DNA of 64,000 bases from CAVOGJ01 sp963700865 (GCA_963700865.1 CAVOZC010000018.1:248001-312000), one strand, 5' to 3'; positions 38,175 to 47,808 are shown, counted from the stretch's first letter. Translations and numbers: made by a program. Notes: a model not told the origin generated them from the letters alone.

Positions 38175-39413
38175 CTAAGCCTCTTCTTCCGCGGCCGTCG
38201 CCAGTCGCCACGCGATCTGGCAGGCCTGATGAAATTCGTCCAGCTCCAACGCCTCGCTCGTCGTATGGGGATTTGTCTGGCCGCAACCCAGGGAGACGGT
38301 TGGCAGGCCGCGGGCCGTCATCCAATTGGCGTCCAATCCGCCATTGGTGATCGCCAATTGGGGCTCGCCACCCGCCGCCCGCACGGCGGCGGCCGCCAGC
38401 CGCACGCTCTCATCCTCCTCGGCCAGCCGGAACGATTCATAATCCAGGCGGCCGGCAATCTTCACTTGGCCTCTGCGACCCTGATCGTTGCGAACTTGAT
38501 CGGCTGCCCGCTGAAAGGCGTCCTCAATCTGCTTCACGATTTCCGCGCGAAACGCGCCGTCGTGGCTGTGCGCCTCGATACGCAGCACAACTCGATCGGT
38601 CACCACGTTCGTGGCGGCTCCCCCATGGATCACCCCTATGTTCGTGGTGCCGGTGCGACCCCGCTTCTTGACGGCTCCATGCCAGCCGTGGCGATGCAAA
38701 TCAGCGATGGCGATGCCGGCAATCGCGATGGCACTGATGCCCGCTTGCGGCGCGTTTCCGGCGTGACTGGCCAATCCCTCGATCTCAATCTGCAGGCGAT
38801 AACCCCCGGTGGCACCAATCGTCAGCTTCGACGCCGAACCACCGTCGAAATTAAACGCGTACCGCGGCTTGCCCAACATGCCCATTCGCACGTGGCGGGC
38901 TCCAAACAACCCGATCTCTTCCTGCACGGTCCACAGGAACGTGAGTGGTGGGTGCGGCCCGGGGCGTCTCAAGAGCTGCATAGCCGTATGCAAAACGACG
39001 GCCACGCCCGCGCGATCATCGGCGCCCAACCCGGTATGCGGGTTGGCAGAGCGGATGGTCCGTCCCGTCCGCCGCGGCTGGCTGCCCACACAGATAGGGA
39101 CCGTGTCCATATGGGCCATCAGCAGTCGCCGCGGCGCACGGATGGTTCCGGGCAACCGCAACGCCAGATTTCCTCGCTCCCCTTGGATCGGCGTTTTCTT
39201 GTGGGCGGTGTCTTCGTCGAGGGCGTCGGCGGCGACGCCCACCTGTTGGAGTTGGCGGCGAATAAACTCGGCGACCGCCGTTTCCTCGCCACTCTTGCCG
39301 GGAATCGCCATCAGCTCCATCACCAGGGCTTCGGCGGCAGCCGACCCGTCGGACGGCTTCTTTCGCCGTGATTGGGACTTTTTTCGGAGCGGAAGCGAGT
39401 GGGAGGGTTTCAT
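38175..39413 (-). CDS. M20 family metallopeptidase (peptidase T-like)
   Basis: A 412-residue cytoplasmic zinc peptidase of the M20 family. Metal-ligand blocks are visible: LLMAHMDTVP (His/Asp), TGLGADDRAGVAVVL (bridging Asp), VQEEIGLFGA (catalytic Glu pair), NFDGGSASKLTIGATG, and CGQTNPHTTSE (His near the end). This order matches peptidase T/PepT-like enzymes that trim tripeptides. ATG 39413 is used; it lacks a strong ribosome binding site. The basic N-terminus (RKKSQSRRKKPSDG) is unusual. It is followed one base later by the Bfd-like gene and is divergent from rlmN. Confidence 0.9.
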   Translation of the reverse strand: MKPSHSLPLRKKSQSRRKKPSDGSAAAEALVMELMAIPGKSGEETAVAEFIRRQLQQVGVAADALDEDTAHKKTPIQGERGNLALRLPGTIRAPRRLLMAHMDTVPICVGSQPRRTGRTIRSANPHTGLGADDRAGVAVVLHTAMQLLRRPGPHPPLTFLWTVQEEIGLFGARHVRMGMLGKPRYAFNFDGGSASKLTIGATGGYRLQIEIEGLASHAGNAPQAGISAIAIAGIAIADLHRHGWHGAVKKRGRTGTTNIGVIHGGAATNVVTDRVVLRIEAHSHDGAFRAEIVKQIEDAFQRAADQVRNDQGRRGQVKIAGRLDYESFRLAEEDESVRLAAAAVRAAGGEPQLAITNGGLDANWMTARGLPTVSLGCGQTNPHTTSEALELDEFHQACQIAWRLATAAEEEA

Positions 39414-39476
39414 CGGAGTTGGACTTTCCTGAAGGCTTACTTGAAGGCCGTCTGGCCCACGTCTATCGTAAGCGGG

Positions 39477-40571
39477 ATGGCCGATCCACGTAAGTTGCAA
39501 CCGCTGGCAGTCACGGCTGCCCCGCCACACGCGCACATCCTGCCGCACATTCTGTGCCCGGACGGGCACTTGCTGGATTGGTTAACCAGTCAGGGAGAGG
39601 GGAAATACCGAGCCGGACAGATTCAGAAGTGGCTTTATCACGGTCGAGCGGAAGACTTTGACGCCATGACTGATTTGCCGCGCGGGCTGCGTGCCCGTCT
39701 GGGGCAGGCGTTCACACTCTGGACGACCCGCGTGGTCCGGCATCAAACGAGCGATGACGGCACGGAGAAGTTGTTGCTGTCGTTGCGCGACGGTGGTCTG
39801 GTCGAATGCGTCTTGCTGCGGGAGGCCGGCCGCCGCACCATTTGTGTCAGCAGTCAGGTGGGTTGCGCCATGGGTTGCGTCTTTTGTGCCAGCGGCCTGG
39901 ATGGCGTCGACCGCAACCTTACGTCGGGTGAGATTCTCGAGCAGATGCTCCGACTGCAACGGTTGCTGCCGGCCGCTGAACGGCTGAGCCACATCGTGAT
40001 GATGGGAATGGGGGAGCCGCTGGCGAACCTGGACCACGTGCTGGCGGTGCTCGAGGTGGCCAGCGATGACGGGGGATTGGGCATCAGCCATCGTCGCATC
40101 ACCATCTCGACGGTGGGCCTGCCGAAGGCGATGGACCGGCTGACGGCGACCGATCCGCGCTATCATCTGGCGGTCTCGCTGCACGCGCCGAACGATACGC
40201 TGCGTGACCAACTCGTACCTGTCAATGACAAGACCGGCCTAAGTGCCATTCTAGAGGCGGCGGACCGCTATTTTGAGAAATCGGGACGACGCCTGACCTT
40301 CGAATATGTCTTGTTGGCAGGAATCAACGACCAGGTCGAGCACGCGCGGCAATTGGCCCGTTTGTTGCGAGGCCGAGCCGCGCTGTTGAACGTGATTCCC
40401 TATAATCCGGTGAGCGGACTGCCTTACGAGACGCCCTCGGCGGCCACCATTCGTCATTTTCGACAGGTGCTGGAGGACCAGCAGATCACAGTGAAATTTC
40501 GTCAACGGAAGGGCAACCGCATCAACGCCGCCTGTGGACAGCTCCGCCGTGCCAATCCGGCCGCGGGATAG
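39477..40571 (+). CDS. rlmN: 23S rRNA (adenine2503-C2)-methyltransferase RlmN
   Basis: A 364-residue radical-SAM enzyme that methylates A2503 of 23S rRNA (and A37 of some tRNAs in homologues). The 4Fe-4S cluster motif is CAMGCVFC (near residue 131) in the context SSQVGCAMGCVFCASG. The MMGMGEPLANLD and SLHAPND motifs follow. The methyl-carrier Cys lies in RINAACGQL near the C-terminus. Start ATG 39477; the longer frame upstream has no protein character. All catalytic Cys are intact. It shares a 63-base divergent region with the peptidase gene. Confidence 0.96.
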   Translation: MADPRKLQPLAVTAAPPHAHILPHILCPDGHLLDWLTSQGEGKYRAGQIQKWLYHGRAEDFDAMTDLPRGLRARLGQAFTLWTTRVVRHQTSDDGTEKLLLSLRDGGLVECVLLREAGRRTICVSSQVGCAMGCVFCASGLDGVDRNLTSGEILEQMLRLQRLLPAAERLSHIVMMGMGEPLANLDHVLAVLEVASDDGGLGISHRRITISTVGLPKAMDRLTATDPRYHLAVSLHAPNDTLRDQLVPVNDKTGLSAILEAADRYFEKSGRRLTFEYVLLAGINDQVEHARQLARLLRGRAALLNVIPYNPVSGLPYETPSAATIRHFRQVLEDQQITVKFRQRKGNRINAACGQLRRANPAAG

Positions 40572-40746
40572 GCATGCTGTCTGTCAGGGCACGATTTCCC
40601 CAACGAGAATCATCGTCGCCCGCCGGCGATTCCGAACACCATCATGAATAGCACCGACACCCAGACCGTCTGTCGGGGTTTCTGAACGGGGGGCATGGCT
40701 CTCTCCGTCGCCCCAGACCGGCACCGCGAGATTCTCAGGAAACAGC

Positions 40747-41400
40747 TTGGTTACCGAATCGACCGCCGAGCGGTATACGCTGTCCGATCCGGACGTGCGC
40801 TTGATGCTGCGCGTGCGTGATGATGACGCGGCTGCCTTCGAGCAGCTGGTCAGTCGCTACCAGTCGCGGCTGATTACCGTGCTGCAACACCTGATCGGTA
40901 GCCGCCACCAGGCGGAGGACCTCGCCCAGGATGTGTTCCTGCGACTCTTCCGCTCTCGCAAACGGTACCAGCCGGGTGCCCGTTTTTCCACGTATTTGTT
41001 TACGATCGCCAACAATGTGGCCAGCAACGCGCGGCGCACGCTGGCAAGACGAAAAGAAGTACAAGCCTATCAGCGGCAAAGCCCATCGCAACCGATTCCC
41101 ACGCTGGAGGAATTGGCCAAGGACGCCAGCGCGCTGATGCCGACAAGACAGCTTGATAAGAGCGAGACGGCCGAAATCGTCAATTTGGCCATGCAATCGT
41201 TAAGCGAGCGACAGCGAATGGCGCTGCTGCTCTGCAAATTCGAAGGGATGAGTTATGCCGACATTGGACAGTCGATGGATATGACTCCCCAGGCCGTGAA
41301 GTCCTTGCTATCGCGCGCGCGGACCAATCTTCGAGACGCGTTGCTGCCGTACCTGTCCGACGGCACGCCTCCCGTCCAGAACCAGCAAGAGACTCCATGA
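40747..41400 (+). CDS. ECF-family RNA polymerase sigma factor
   Basis: A 217-residue ECF sigma factor starting at TTG 40747; AGGAAA, about 6 bases upstream, supports this rare start. Region 2 is FEQLVSRYQSRLITVLQHLI then AEDLAQDVFLRLFRSRKRY, and region 4 is LSERQRMALLLCKFEGMSYA then MTPQAVKSLLSRARTNLR. The stop overlaps the next start (ATGA), so the anti-sigma-like protein is translationally coupled. It is the first gene of a sigma/anti-sigma/secreted protein operon. Confidence 0.93.
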   Translation: MVTESTAERYTLSDPDVRLMLRVRDDDAAAFEQLVSRYQSRLITVLQHLIGSRHQAEDLAQDVFLRLFRSRKRYQPGARFSTYLFTIANNVASNARRTLARRKEVQAYQRQSPSQPIPTLEELAKDASALMPTRQLDKSETAEIVNLAMQSLSERQRMALLLCKFEGMSYADIGQSMDMTPQAVKSLLSRARTNLRDALLPYLSDGTPPVQNQQETP

Positions 41401-41891
41401 ACGGCGCACACGAACCGACCGGCGACGAACAGCGCGACAGCGAATTGCTAGTGGCATATCTGGACGGAGAGGTCTCCGATGCGGAGCGGCAAGGCCTGGA
41501 ACGCCGTTTGGCGAGCGATGCGGCACTGCGCGAACAATTGGCCGGTTTGCAAAAGAGCTGGCACATGCTCGACCGGCTCTCCACCGCCCACGCCGATGAC
41601 GCGTTTACGCGGACGACCATTTCCATGGCCGTCCAGTCGGCACGGGAGACCGCCGAGGCACCGCCTGTTCCACCGCGGCGGCGGGCGCAACAGATCGCGG
41701 TGATCGCCCTGGCCGCATTGCTCGGCTTCCTCGCGATCCGTCTCCCCTGGCGAGCCGCCCGCAACCGGCAACTCGAGGACCTGCCGGTAGCCAACCACCT
41801 CGACCTGTACCGCTACGCGGATAGCGTCGAATTCCTGCGGCAGTTGGACCAATCCAACCTGTTTGGAGAGGAGTCGGATGATGGGCTGTAG
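41397..41891 (+). CDS. anti-sigma-like membrane protein
   Basis: A 164-residue protein with an N-terminal helical domain typical of anti-sigma regulators (ELLVAYLDGEVSDAERQGLE, then LASDAALREQLAGLQ). One transmembrane helix follows (AQQIAVIALAALLGFLAIRL, about residues 97-116), with a short C-terminal domain outside. No ZAS His/Cys motif is visible, so it is not the zinc-binding type. It overlaps the sigma gene by four bases and the next gene by 14. The role of holding the upstream sigma factor at the membrane is inferred from position. Confidence 0.85.
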   Translation: MNGAHEPTGDEQRDSELLVAYLDGEVSDAERQGLERRLASDAALREQLAGLQKSWHMLDRLSTAHADDAFTRTTISMAVQSARETAEAPPVPPRRRAQQIAVIALAALLGFLAIRLPWRAARNRQLEDLPVANHLDLYRYADSVEFLRQLDQSNLFGEESDDGL

Positions 41892-42990
41892 CATCCTCCG
41901 CCGCCATCGGAACTGGCTGGGCCCGCGGGCGATCGCCACGCTGCTGGCCTGTTGCTGCACCGCGGGGGCGGCGTGGGCCGAATCTCCATCGGCAACGAGC
42001 CAACTGGATCTGCTCACCGATCCCCGCCAGATCGAACACGTGGTCGCACGGATCAGCGCAGCCGACCGGCAAGCGTTGCGGGAGCGGCAGATCCGTTTTC
42101 AGGCGGAGAGCGCCGCGAAGCAGGCCGCGTACCGGCAGCTGCATCGAGATTTGGCGGCCTCGCCCGAGGCCGAGTCGTTACTGCGGACGCTGCACCAGTA
42201 TTGCGATTGGCTGGCCACGCTTTCGCAATCGCAGCGTGCCGAGCTGATCGATTTGCCGGCTGCTCAACGAATCGAGCGCATTCGCCAGTTGAAGGAACGT
42301 CAGGCTCAAGACTGGTTGCGCGAGAACGCCATCGGCATCACCCGTTCCGACGCACTCGCGGTACTGACTTTCTTTCGCGGTTACCTTGAACGCAATCAGG
42401 AGGCTATCTTGAACCAATTGGCACCTGGCCAGCGGGAGCGGATCGAACGGCTGGACAACAAGCGTGTGCGGCTGATGGCCCTTGGCAACTTGGTCAGCCG
42501 CGGCGAAGTGGAACAGTTGCCACCAATTCGGCCCGACGAACTGCGTCGCCTGGAGAATATGCTCTCCCCCGAGGCTCGCCAGCTATGGGATCGAGCCGGT
42601 GACGAAGCGAGTCGCCGCGATCTGATCGGCAGTTGGATGCGGGCCATCGTGACACGATCATTCCGCGCTCCGCCGGTTCCGGCAGAGGTACTTGAGGAAT
42701 TCTATCTCTCGCGATTGACTCCCGAGCAACAGGATGCGTTGAATCAGTTGCCGCCCGACGAGATGTCCCGCCGACTCCGCGAGTGGTATTTTCGCATGAA
42801 TTTCGACGCCCCCGAATGGCGATCGGGAGATCCTCGACGCAATCGCCGGCCCGATGGCTGGCGAGGACGCCCGCCGGGAGAACCACCTCCGGGTCCACCG
42901 GACGGGAGGCCAGGGCCGTCCGAGGAAGGACGGCCACCCGGTCCGGCACCGCCACCGTTCGACCGACCACCTCCCCGTCCGGGACGTTGA
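41878..42990 (+). CDS. secreted helical protein with Pro-rich tail (possible periplasmic sensor)
   Basis: A 370-residue exported protein. ATG 41878 (MMGCSILRRHRNWL) has GGAG about 6 bases upstream and a signal peptide (IATLLACCCTAGAAWAES). The mature part is helical, Gln/Arg/Glu-rich (AADRQALRERQIRFQAESAA), and includes LTPEQQDALNQL, which resembles the LTxxQ motif of CpxP/ZraP-type periplasmic sensors. The last ~70 residues are Pro/Gly/Arg-rich (GRPPGEPPPGPPDGRPGP). It follows the anti-sigma gene with overlap, suggesting it senses envelope state for the trio. That role is inference. Confidence 0.7.
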   Translation: MMGCSILRRHRNWLGPRAIATLLACCCTAGAAWAESPSATSQLDLLTDPRQIEHVVARISAADRQALRERQIRFQAESAAKQAAYRQLHRDLAASPEAESLLRTLHQYCDWLATLSQSQRAELIDLPAAQRIERIRQLKERQAQDWLRENAIGITRSDALAVLTFFRGYLERNQEAILNQLAPGQRERIERLDNKRVRLMALGNLVSRGEVEQLPPIRPDELRRLENMLSPEARQLWDRAGDEASRRDLIGSWMRAIVTRSFRAPPVPAEVLEEFYLSRLTPEQQDALNQLPPDEMSRRLREWYFRMNFDAPEWRSGDPRRNRRPDGWRGRPPGEPPPGPPDGRPGPSEEGRPPGPAPPPFDRPPPRPGR

Positions 42991-43107
42991 GATCGCGTCG
43001 AACCGCGATAACGTGGCCCAATTCGCAAGCATTGGTCCCGCTCGACTTGTTCCGCGCACACCAACGTCTGGCGACTTCGGCGACAACGAATCCGCGGGCG
43101 ACTTCGG

Positions 43108-44136
43108 CTACGGGGCCGGGACCACGCCGGGGAGCGACGTGCAGAGGTAATAGGCCCGCGGCACGGCCAGCCGCATCAGTTCACCGCTCAGCGATGATGG
43201 CGTTTCGGCCTGCGCGACGCCGATCGCCTCCAGCAGACTGAGCGGCTGCTTATAATCCACGACGCGGGTGTTTTTTTTGTCGAGCCCGGCCATTTCGATC
43301 GCCCGATCGACGGCGTCCTCGAGAAAACCCAATTTGTCCACCAGGCCATCCTCCAGCGCCTGCTCGGCCGAGAAGATCTCACCGGTCGCCAATTTCGTGA
43401 GGTCCGCGTCATCGTCTCGAAAGCGAGGCCGACCGGCTTTGACAATGTCCTTAAAGCGTGAAAACGACTGATCGACGTAGCGTTGCAGGATGGCACGGTC
43501 TTCTTCGGACGGTGGCTTGGTCATGCTCAGCAATTCCTTGCGAGGATGGCTGACGATGGAATCGTTGGTGACATCCCACTTCTCCATCAACCCGCTGATG
43601 TTGTAGTGGGGAATGATGACACCGATCGAGCCCGTGGTCGTCGTCGGTTCGGCGAAGATCACATCCTCCTGGTCACCCGAGACCATGGAAATGTAGTAGC
43701 CACCACTCGCGGCCATGCCGCCCATGCTGACCACGAGCGGAACTTCCTTCTCATCGCGCAGCTGACACAAATGGTGATACAGGTAATCCGACGCCGAGAC
43801 GGTCCCGCCGGGGGAATCAACACGCAAGACAATCGCCTTCACTTGATCATCTTCGCGGACGCGATCAATCTGTTTTTTGACAAAACCGTCTTGTTGAGCC
43901 AGTACGCCCTCGGCACGAATAATCGCGACCTTGTTCCGAGCCGTCTTGCTGCGCGAGTGAAATCTCTCCTGAATTCCCTGGGAAGTGGAAAAGTACTCCT
44001 GATAGCTCGCTGACATGCCCAGGATAATCGGGAGGCAGAAAAAGAGACCCACCCAGCCAAGCCAGGAGGTCCATTTTGACCAGCCGCTGGCCTGCTGGAC
44101 CACGATCATCGGTTGCGGTGCGTCACGATCGGCCAT
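43108..44136 (-). CDS. sppA: signal peptide peptidase SppA (S49 family)
   Basis: A 342-residue inner-membrane serine protease that degrades signal peptides after secretion. One transmembrane anchor is visible (WLGWVGLFFCLPIILGMSAS, about residues 25-44). The S49 blocks are LRVDSPGGTVSASDYL, the catalytic Ser in GGMAASGGYYISM, and TTTTGSIGVIIP. Length matches the short (~340 aa) bacterial type. Start ATG 44136. The upstream 280 bases carry its promoter and that of the divergent gene at 44418. Confidence 0.93.
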   Translation of the reverse strand: MADRDAPQPMIVVQQASGWSKWTSWLGWVGLFFCLPIILGMSASYQEYFSTSQGIQERFHSRSKTARNKVAIIRAEGVLAQQDGFVKKQIDRVREDDQVKAIVLRVDSPGGTVSASDYLYHHLCQLRDEKEVPLVVSMGGMAASGGYYISMVSGDQEDVIFAEPTTTTGSIGVIIPHYNISGLMEKWDVTNDSIVSHPRKELLSMTKPPSEEDRAILQRYVDQSFSRFKDIVKAGRPRFRDDDADLTKLATGEIFSAEQALEDGLVDKLGFLEDAVDRAIEMAGLDKKNTRVVDYKQPLSLLEAIGVAQAETPSSLSGELMRLAVPRAYYLCTSLPGVVPAP

Positions 44137-44417
44137 GGAAATCTCTCACTTGAATGGTGCGGAATGCGTGTTTTTGGCGACGAAAACACCGCCGCCGGGC
44201 CCTTGGGGTCACGAAGAAACCGTGGGGAACACCTGACAGATCGGTGCCTGAAATAGATGCCATGTGACATTCTATGCCGCGGGCCCCGGCAAGCAATGAC
44301 TTGCCGGCTGTCGCGGACCAGACGTTTCGCCGGGCGTGTTGGGGTTGAGGACAGCGGGGCTGTCGAATTAAGCTGTCAGGCCCGCGACGGGTTGTGTTCC
44401 ATAAGGAGATTGATCAC

Positions 44418-45167
44418 GTGTTTGTTGCCGCGTCCACGGAATGCTTTCCCCAACTGTCACTCGTCGATGCGATTGAGCGGCTGAACGATCTCGAATATTC
44501 AACCGCCGAGATCGCGATTGACGAAGAAGCGGACCAGATCAGGCCCTCCCAGGTGCTGGAAAATCTGGAGGAGTCGATCTCCCTTTGCCGCGATACCCAC
44601 CGGCTTGATTTGTCTGGATACTTCGCGAACATCATCGCGCAGGGGGACGACCACTACCGACAATTTCAGGCCATCTGCCGACTGAGCAAGGCCACCAAGG
44701 TAGCTTCGGTGACCGTGCCGTCCGCGGAACTGGGCACTCCTTTTAACGAGGAAGTCGAACACCTCCGCCGACTGGTCGACATCGCGACGGTCGAAGGAGC
44801 GATGGTCAGCATCAAGACTCAGGTCGGCCGGCTCTCCGAAGACCCCGACACCTGCGTCGTGATTTGCGACAACGTGAAAGGACTGGGAGTCACGCTCGAT
44901 CCGAGCACCTCGGTCTGCGGACCACATGCCGCGCGGGGCTACGACAAGCTGGTAAAGTACGCCTACAACGTGCATCTCCGGGACACGAGCCGAAATGAAT
45001 TTCAGGTGCGCGTGGGCCAGGGGGAGGTGGAGTACAGCCGGCTGGTCGCCCAGCTGCGCAAGGTGAACTACCGACGTGCCCTGACCGTGAATATGCAGGC
45101 GCTGGAAGGACTCGACCACAACTCGGAAATGCGGAAGATGCGACTGCTGCTGGAAAGCCTGCTGTAA
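44418..45167 (+). CDS. sugar phosphate isomerase/epimerase-like TIM-barrel protein
   Basis: A 249-residue protein of the AP-endonuclease-2-like TIM-barrel superfamily (xylose isomerase-like). The GTG at 44418 has AAGGAG about 9 bases upstream and the N-terminus FVAASTECFPQLSLVDAI fits the family start, so I prefer it to GTG 44394. Later blocks are GVTLDPSTSVCGPH and VHLRDTSRNEFQVRVGQGEV, where metal-binding residues usually lie. No Zn-site triad is certain, so catalysis is not assured. The substrate is unknown. Confidence 0.75.
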   Translation: MFVAASTECFPQLSLVDAIERLNDLEYSTAEIAIDEEADQIRPSQVLENLEESISLCRDTHRLDLSGYFANIIAQGDDHYRQFQAICRLSKATKVASVTVPSAELGTPFNEEVEHLRRLVDIATVEGAMVSIKTQVGRLSEDPDTCVVICDNVKGLGVTLDPSTSVCGPHAARGYDKLVKYAYNVHLRDTSRNEFQVRVGQGEVEYSRLVAQLRKVNYRRALTVNMQALEGLDHNSEMRKMRLLLESLL

Positions 45168-45222
45168 TCCGCTCGACCGCCCGCTCGTCGGGCGCTGACC
45201 ACCGCCATCACGACTGCGGCCG

Positions 45223-46125
45223 TCATGACCGCCGTTGGCGCACTCGGCGGCTATAATCGTCCAGAATCTTACGTTCGCGTGGCGTCAAGCTGTCGGCGCC
45301 CGATTGATGGACCTTTTCCAGAATGCGATCGGCCTCGCGGTCGAGCTGCTCGTATCGCGTCTCTGGATTGTGAACGCGCAGTTTTGGCGCTCCCAGCTTG
45401 GGCATGCTCCACCCTCCCCAATCGCCGCTCGTCAAACGTATCCCGGCAAAGAAGTAGATCGCCGCCCAGGCGGCTCCTCCGAGGTGCGCCGTAAAGGCCA
45501 CATCGTCGCCGGTGTAGCCCATGGCCCCGCGAATGTCGAGCGATACCAGTAGCAGGCCGATAATCCAGGCAGGCACGGGAATGGGGGGAAAGATCAGCAA
45601 GAACTTTTGATGCGGATAGTTGAGCACAAACAGGATCAAGATGCCCACCACCGCGCCCGAGGCGCCGATGGCGGAGGGGACGTCTGGAACGCCGGCCGGC
45701 GTCACGGGAAAGCCGACCAGATTGCTGATCACCACCCACACCAGGCCCGACAGCATGGTCAACGCCACGTAAAGCGCCAAAAACTCTTTCGATCCGTATT
45801 TCTGTTCCACCTGGCGGCCGAAGAGCCACAGGTTGTACATATTGAAGGCGACGTGAAAGATGCCAGGATCGCTCCGCATCGGAGCGTGCGCGAGTCCATA
45901 TGTGGCCAATCGATACACTTCCCAGGGATGCTGGAACAGATCCGCGTTCAGTCGCGTGGCTCGCAACAGCCAGTGTTCGGGCAATCCGAGGAGGGAGGAA
46001 AAATTGTCGATCAGGTAAGCCACCACCGTGACGACGATAATCTTGGTGACCATGGTGCTGGCGGCAAAGCTCCCCAGCGCATTGGTGTCACGAGAATGCG
46101 CGTAATCGCGATCGTACAGTCCCAT
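45223..46125 (-). CDS. rhomboid family intramembrane serine protease
   Basis: A 300-residue polytopic membrane protease. The TM2 motif is IFHVAFNMYNLWLFG, the catalytic Ser motif GASGAVVGILILF (within SAIGASGAVV), and the catalytic His lies in FTAHLGGAAWAAIYF. Six hydrophobic segments are evident. The C-terminal ~70 residues are soluble and charged (ETRYEQLDREADRILEKVHQ, then LTPRERKILDDYSRRVRQRR), a C-terminal extension seen in many planctomycete rhomboids. ATG 46125 (MGLYDRDYAHSRD) fits the family start; the longer frame is hydrophobic but has no start signal. Confidence 0.9.
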   Translation of the reverse strand: MGLYDRDYAHSRDTNALGSFAASTMVTKIIVVTVVAYLIDNFSSLLGLPEHWLLRATRLNADLFQHPWEVYRLATYGLAHAPMRSDPGIFHVAFNMYNLWLFGRQVEQKYGSKEFLALYVALTMLSGLVWVVISNLVGFPVTPAGVPDVPSAIGASGAVVGILILFVLNYPHQKFLLIFPPIPVPAWIIGLLLVSLDIRGAMGYTGDDVAFTAHLGGAAWAAIYFFAGIRLTSGDWGGWSMPKLGAPKLRVHNPETRYEQLDREADRILEKVHQSGADSLTPRERKILDDYSRRVRQRRS

Positions 46126-46332
46126 ACCAGATTCCAGCAGACCCGCAATGAACAAAGGGGATAGCCATAGAGCCGCGCGGCAACGATATCCTATGCAATT
46201 CCAGCAACCAAGGGCAGTCACTTCCGGCGGAAGTACTTCGAACGGAAGATTCCGCACCCGAGCTCGGGCCGGCCACGCGCCACGATCGGTTGCCGGGGCA
46301 CCGACCAGGTGAGGAAGCCGCGCGGTGCTGAC

Positions 46333-47808
46333 CTACCTGGATAGCGCCTGGGTGCCGACAAAGACGCCGTCTCGCCATTCATCGGCCAACTGGTTGTTCC
46401 ACTGGTACAGGCCACCCAGTTCGGCAAGTTGCGACTCGCGTTGCTGGACCAGTTGGTCGCGAAATCTGGTCAAAATAGCGATTTCCTCGTTGATTTTGCC
46501 GCGATCCTCGCCCAGATGGACGAGTTCCTGCTCGCGATATGCCTGCTGCTCCCGCGCCTTGGCTTCCGCCACCGCAATCGACTCGTTTTCCTGCTTGAGG
46601 ACCTCCATCGCCGCAGTAAGCTCCGCGATTTGCAAATCCTTCTGTGCGAAATAGTAGGCGTAATCACGCAGGGGCCGCACGAAGATGGGTTCCTCGTCCA
46701 CAAACTCGCAAATCCCGTCTCGTTGCCACTGTCGCGCGATCGTCGTCGGAAAATAAATCTTGGGTGTTTCCCCTGCCGAAAACTTAGTGGGGCCTCCCTG
46801 TCGCAGATTGGCCAGGATGGCTCGGCCGCTGGGATCAAAATCACGCTCGATGCCAGCTTCGTCCCCTTCCACATCGACATCGACTTCAAAATCGCGAAGA
46901 AATTTGACTCGCCGCCGCGTGCGAGCGTCTTCGTCGCTCGCCAAAGCACTCTGCAGATCACGGGCATATTCCGAGGCTTCCTCGGCTGGCAGCAAGACGG
47001 CCAGCTGCTCTTCCGTCAATCCCGAAAACGCCATGTGATTGTCAACCGGCAGTAATTCATAAAGGGCCCACGTCCCCTGTGTCTGGACATCCTGAACCTG
47101 CTGCTCATCGAGCGGGAGCACTGGGACGATCGAGACACTATTTCCATTGACAGCGGTCACTCGATAGCTGCCCAGGTAAGCGACGGGAACACGACAATGC
47201 CCCTTCGTGTCCGCCTCGGGCAACTCGGAATCACCGAACAAAATCGGCTGGGCATCACCCAGCTGGGCGACCGCTCCTTCGAGAAAACCAAACACAAGCA
47301 TGCCCTCGGTCAGCCCATGCGTCGGACCGGCGGCTGCCGGCGCTGCTGCCTCGCCATCTTCGAGAGGCTCCAGCGGTTCGTCCTCCTCGGCACTCGCTTG
47401 ATAACAGGCATCGTCTCCCCACTGAGACAGGTCAAGCGATATCCCGTCCTGCCCAGCTACCGGAATCACATTCCGCCAGACACGACCTCGGTCGACCACC
47501 AATTGAGCATAGCGGCTGTTCAGCGCGGCCAGATTGTCTTCCTCCTCATCCGGACGGAGCAAGTCCCCATGCTCAAGCTGGGCCAAACGGTCTTCCTGGG
47601 TCTGCAAATTCTTCGCCAGATCCTGGTACTTCTTCTTCCACTCCCGATGGGTCCGCAGCGCGGCCGCGGACAGGAAGCAAAATACGAGCGTGAACAAAAA
47701 GAGCCCGAACAACAGCAGCACGTGCCAGACCCGCCATGTGCGAGATGCCATGTAGCAAACGAAAATGAAAAACAACGCCAGTACGGCGAACGTCACTAAG
47801 GCCATCAT
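46333..47808 (-). CDS. coiled-coil membrane protein of unknown function (491 aa)
   Basis: Starts MMALVTFAVLALFFIFVCYM with two N-terminal membrane helices (about residues 3-20 and 28-50) and a coiled-coil stretch just after (REWKKKYQDLAKNLQTQEDR). A mid-protein globular region, with beta-strand-rich blocks (GNSVSIVPVLPL, HMAFSGLTEEQLAVLL), follows. A second long coiled coil (about residues 405-470: EVLKQENESIAVAEAKAREQ) ends the protein. It is probably anchored in the membrane with most of it in one soluble compartment. I do not recognise a family. Confidence 0.75.
   Translation of the reverse strand: MMALVTFAVLALFFIFVCYMASRTWRVWHVLLLFGLFLFTLVFCFLSAAALRTHREWKKKYQDLAKNLQTQEDRLAQLEHGDLLRPDEEEDNLAALNSRYAQLVVDRGRVWRNVIPVAGQDGISLDLSQWGDDACYQASAEEDEPLEPLEDGEAAAPAAAGPTHGLTEGMLVFGFLEGAVAQLGDAQPILFGDSELPEADTKGHCRVPVAYLGSYRVTAVNGNSVSIVPVLPLDEQQVQDVQTQGTWALYELLPVDNHMAFSGLTEEQLAVLLPAEEASEYARDLQSALASDEDARTRRRVKFLRDFEVDVDVEGDEAGIERDFDPSGRAILANLRQGGPTKFSAGETPKIYFPTTIARQWQRDGICEFVDEEPIFVRPLRDYAYYFAQKDLQIAELTAAMEVLKQENESIAVAEAKAREQQAYREQELVHLGEDRGKINEEIAILTRFRDQLVQQRESQLAELGGLYQWNNQLADEWRDGVFVGTQALSR

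Noticed and set aside
38229..39371. 380-codon plus-strand frame opposite the M20 peptidase
   Set aside because: No family resemblance; the minus frame contains all M20 metal-site blocks.
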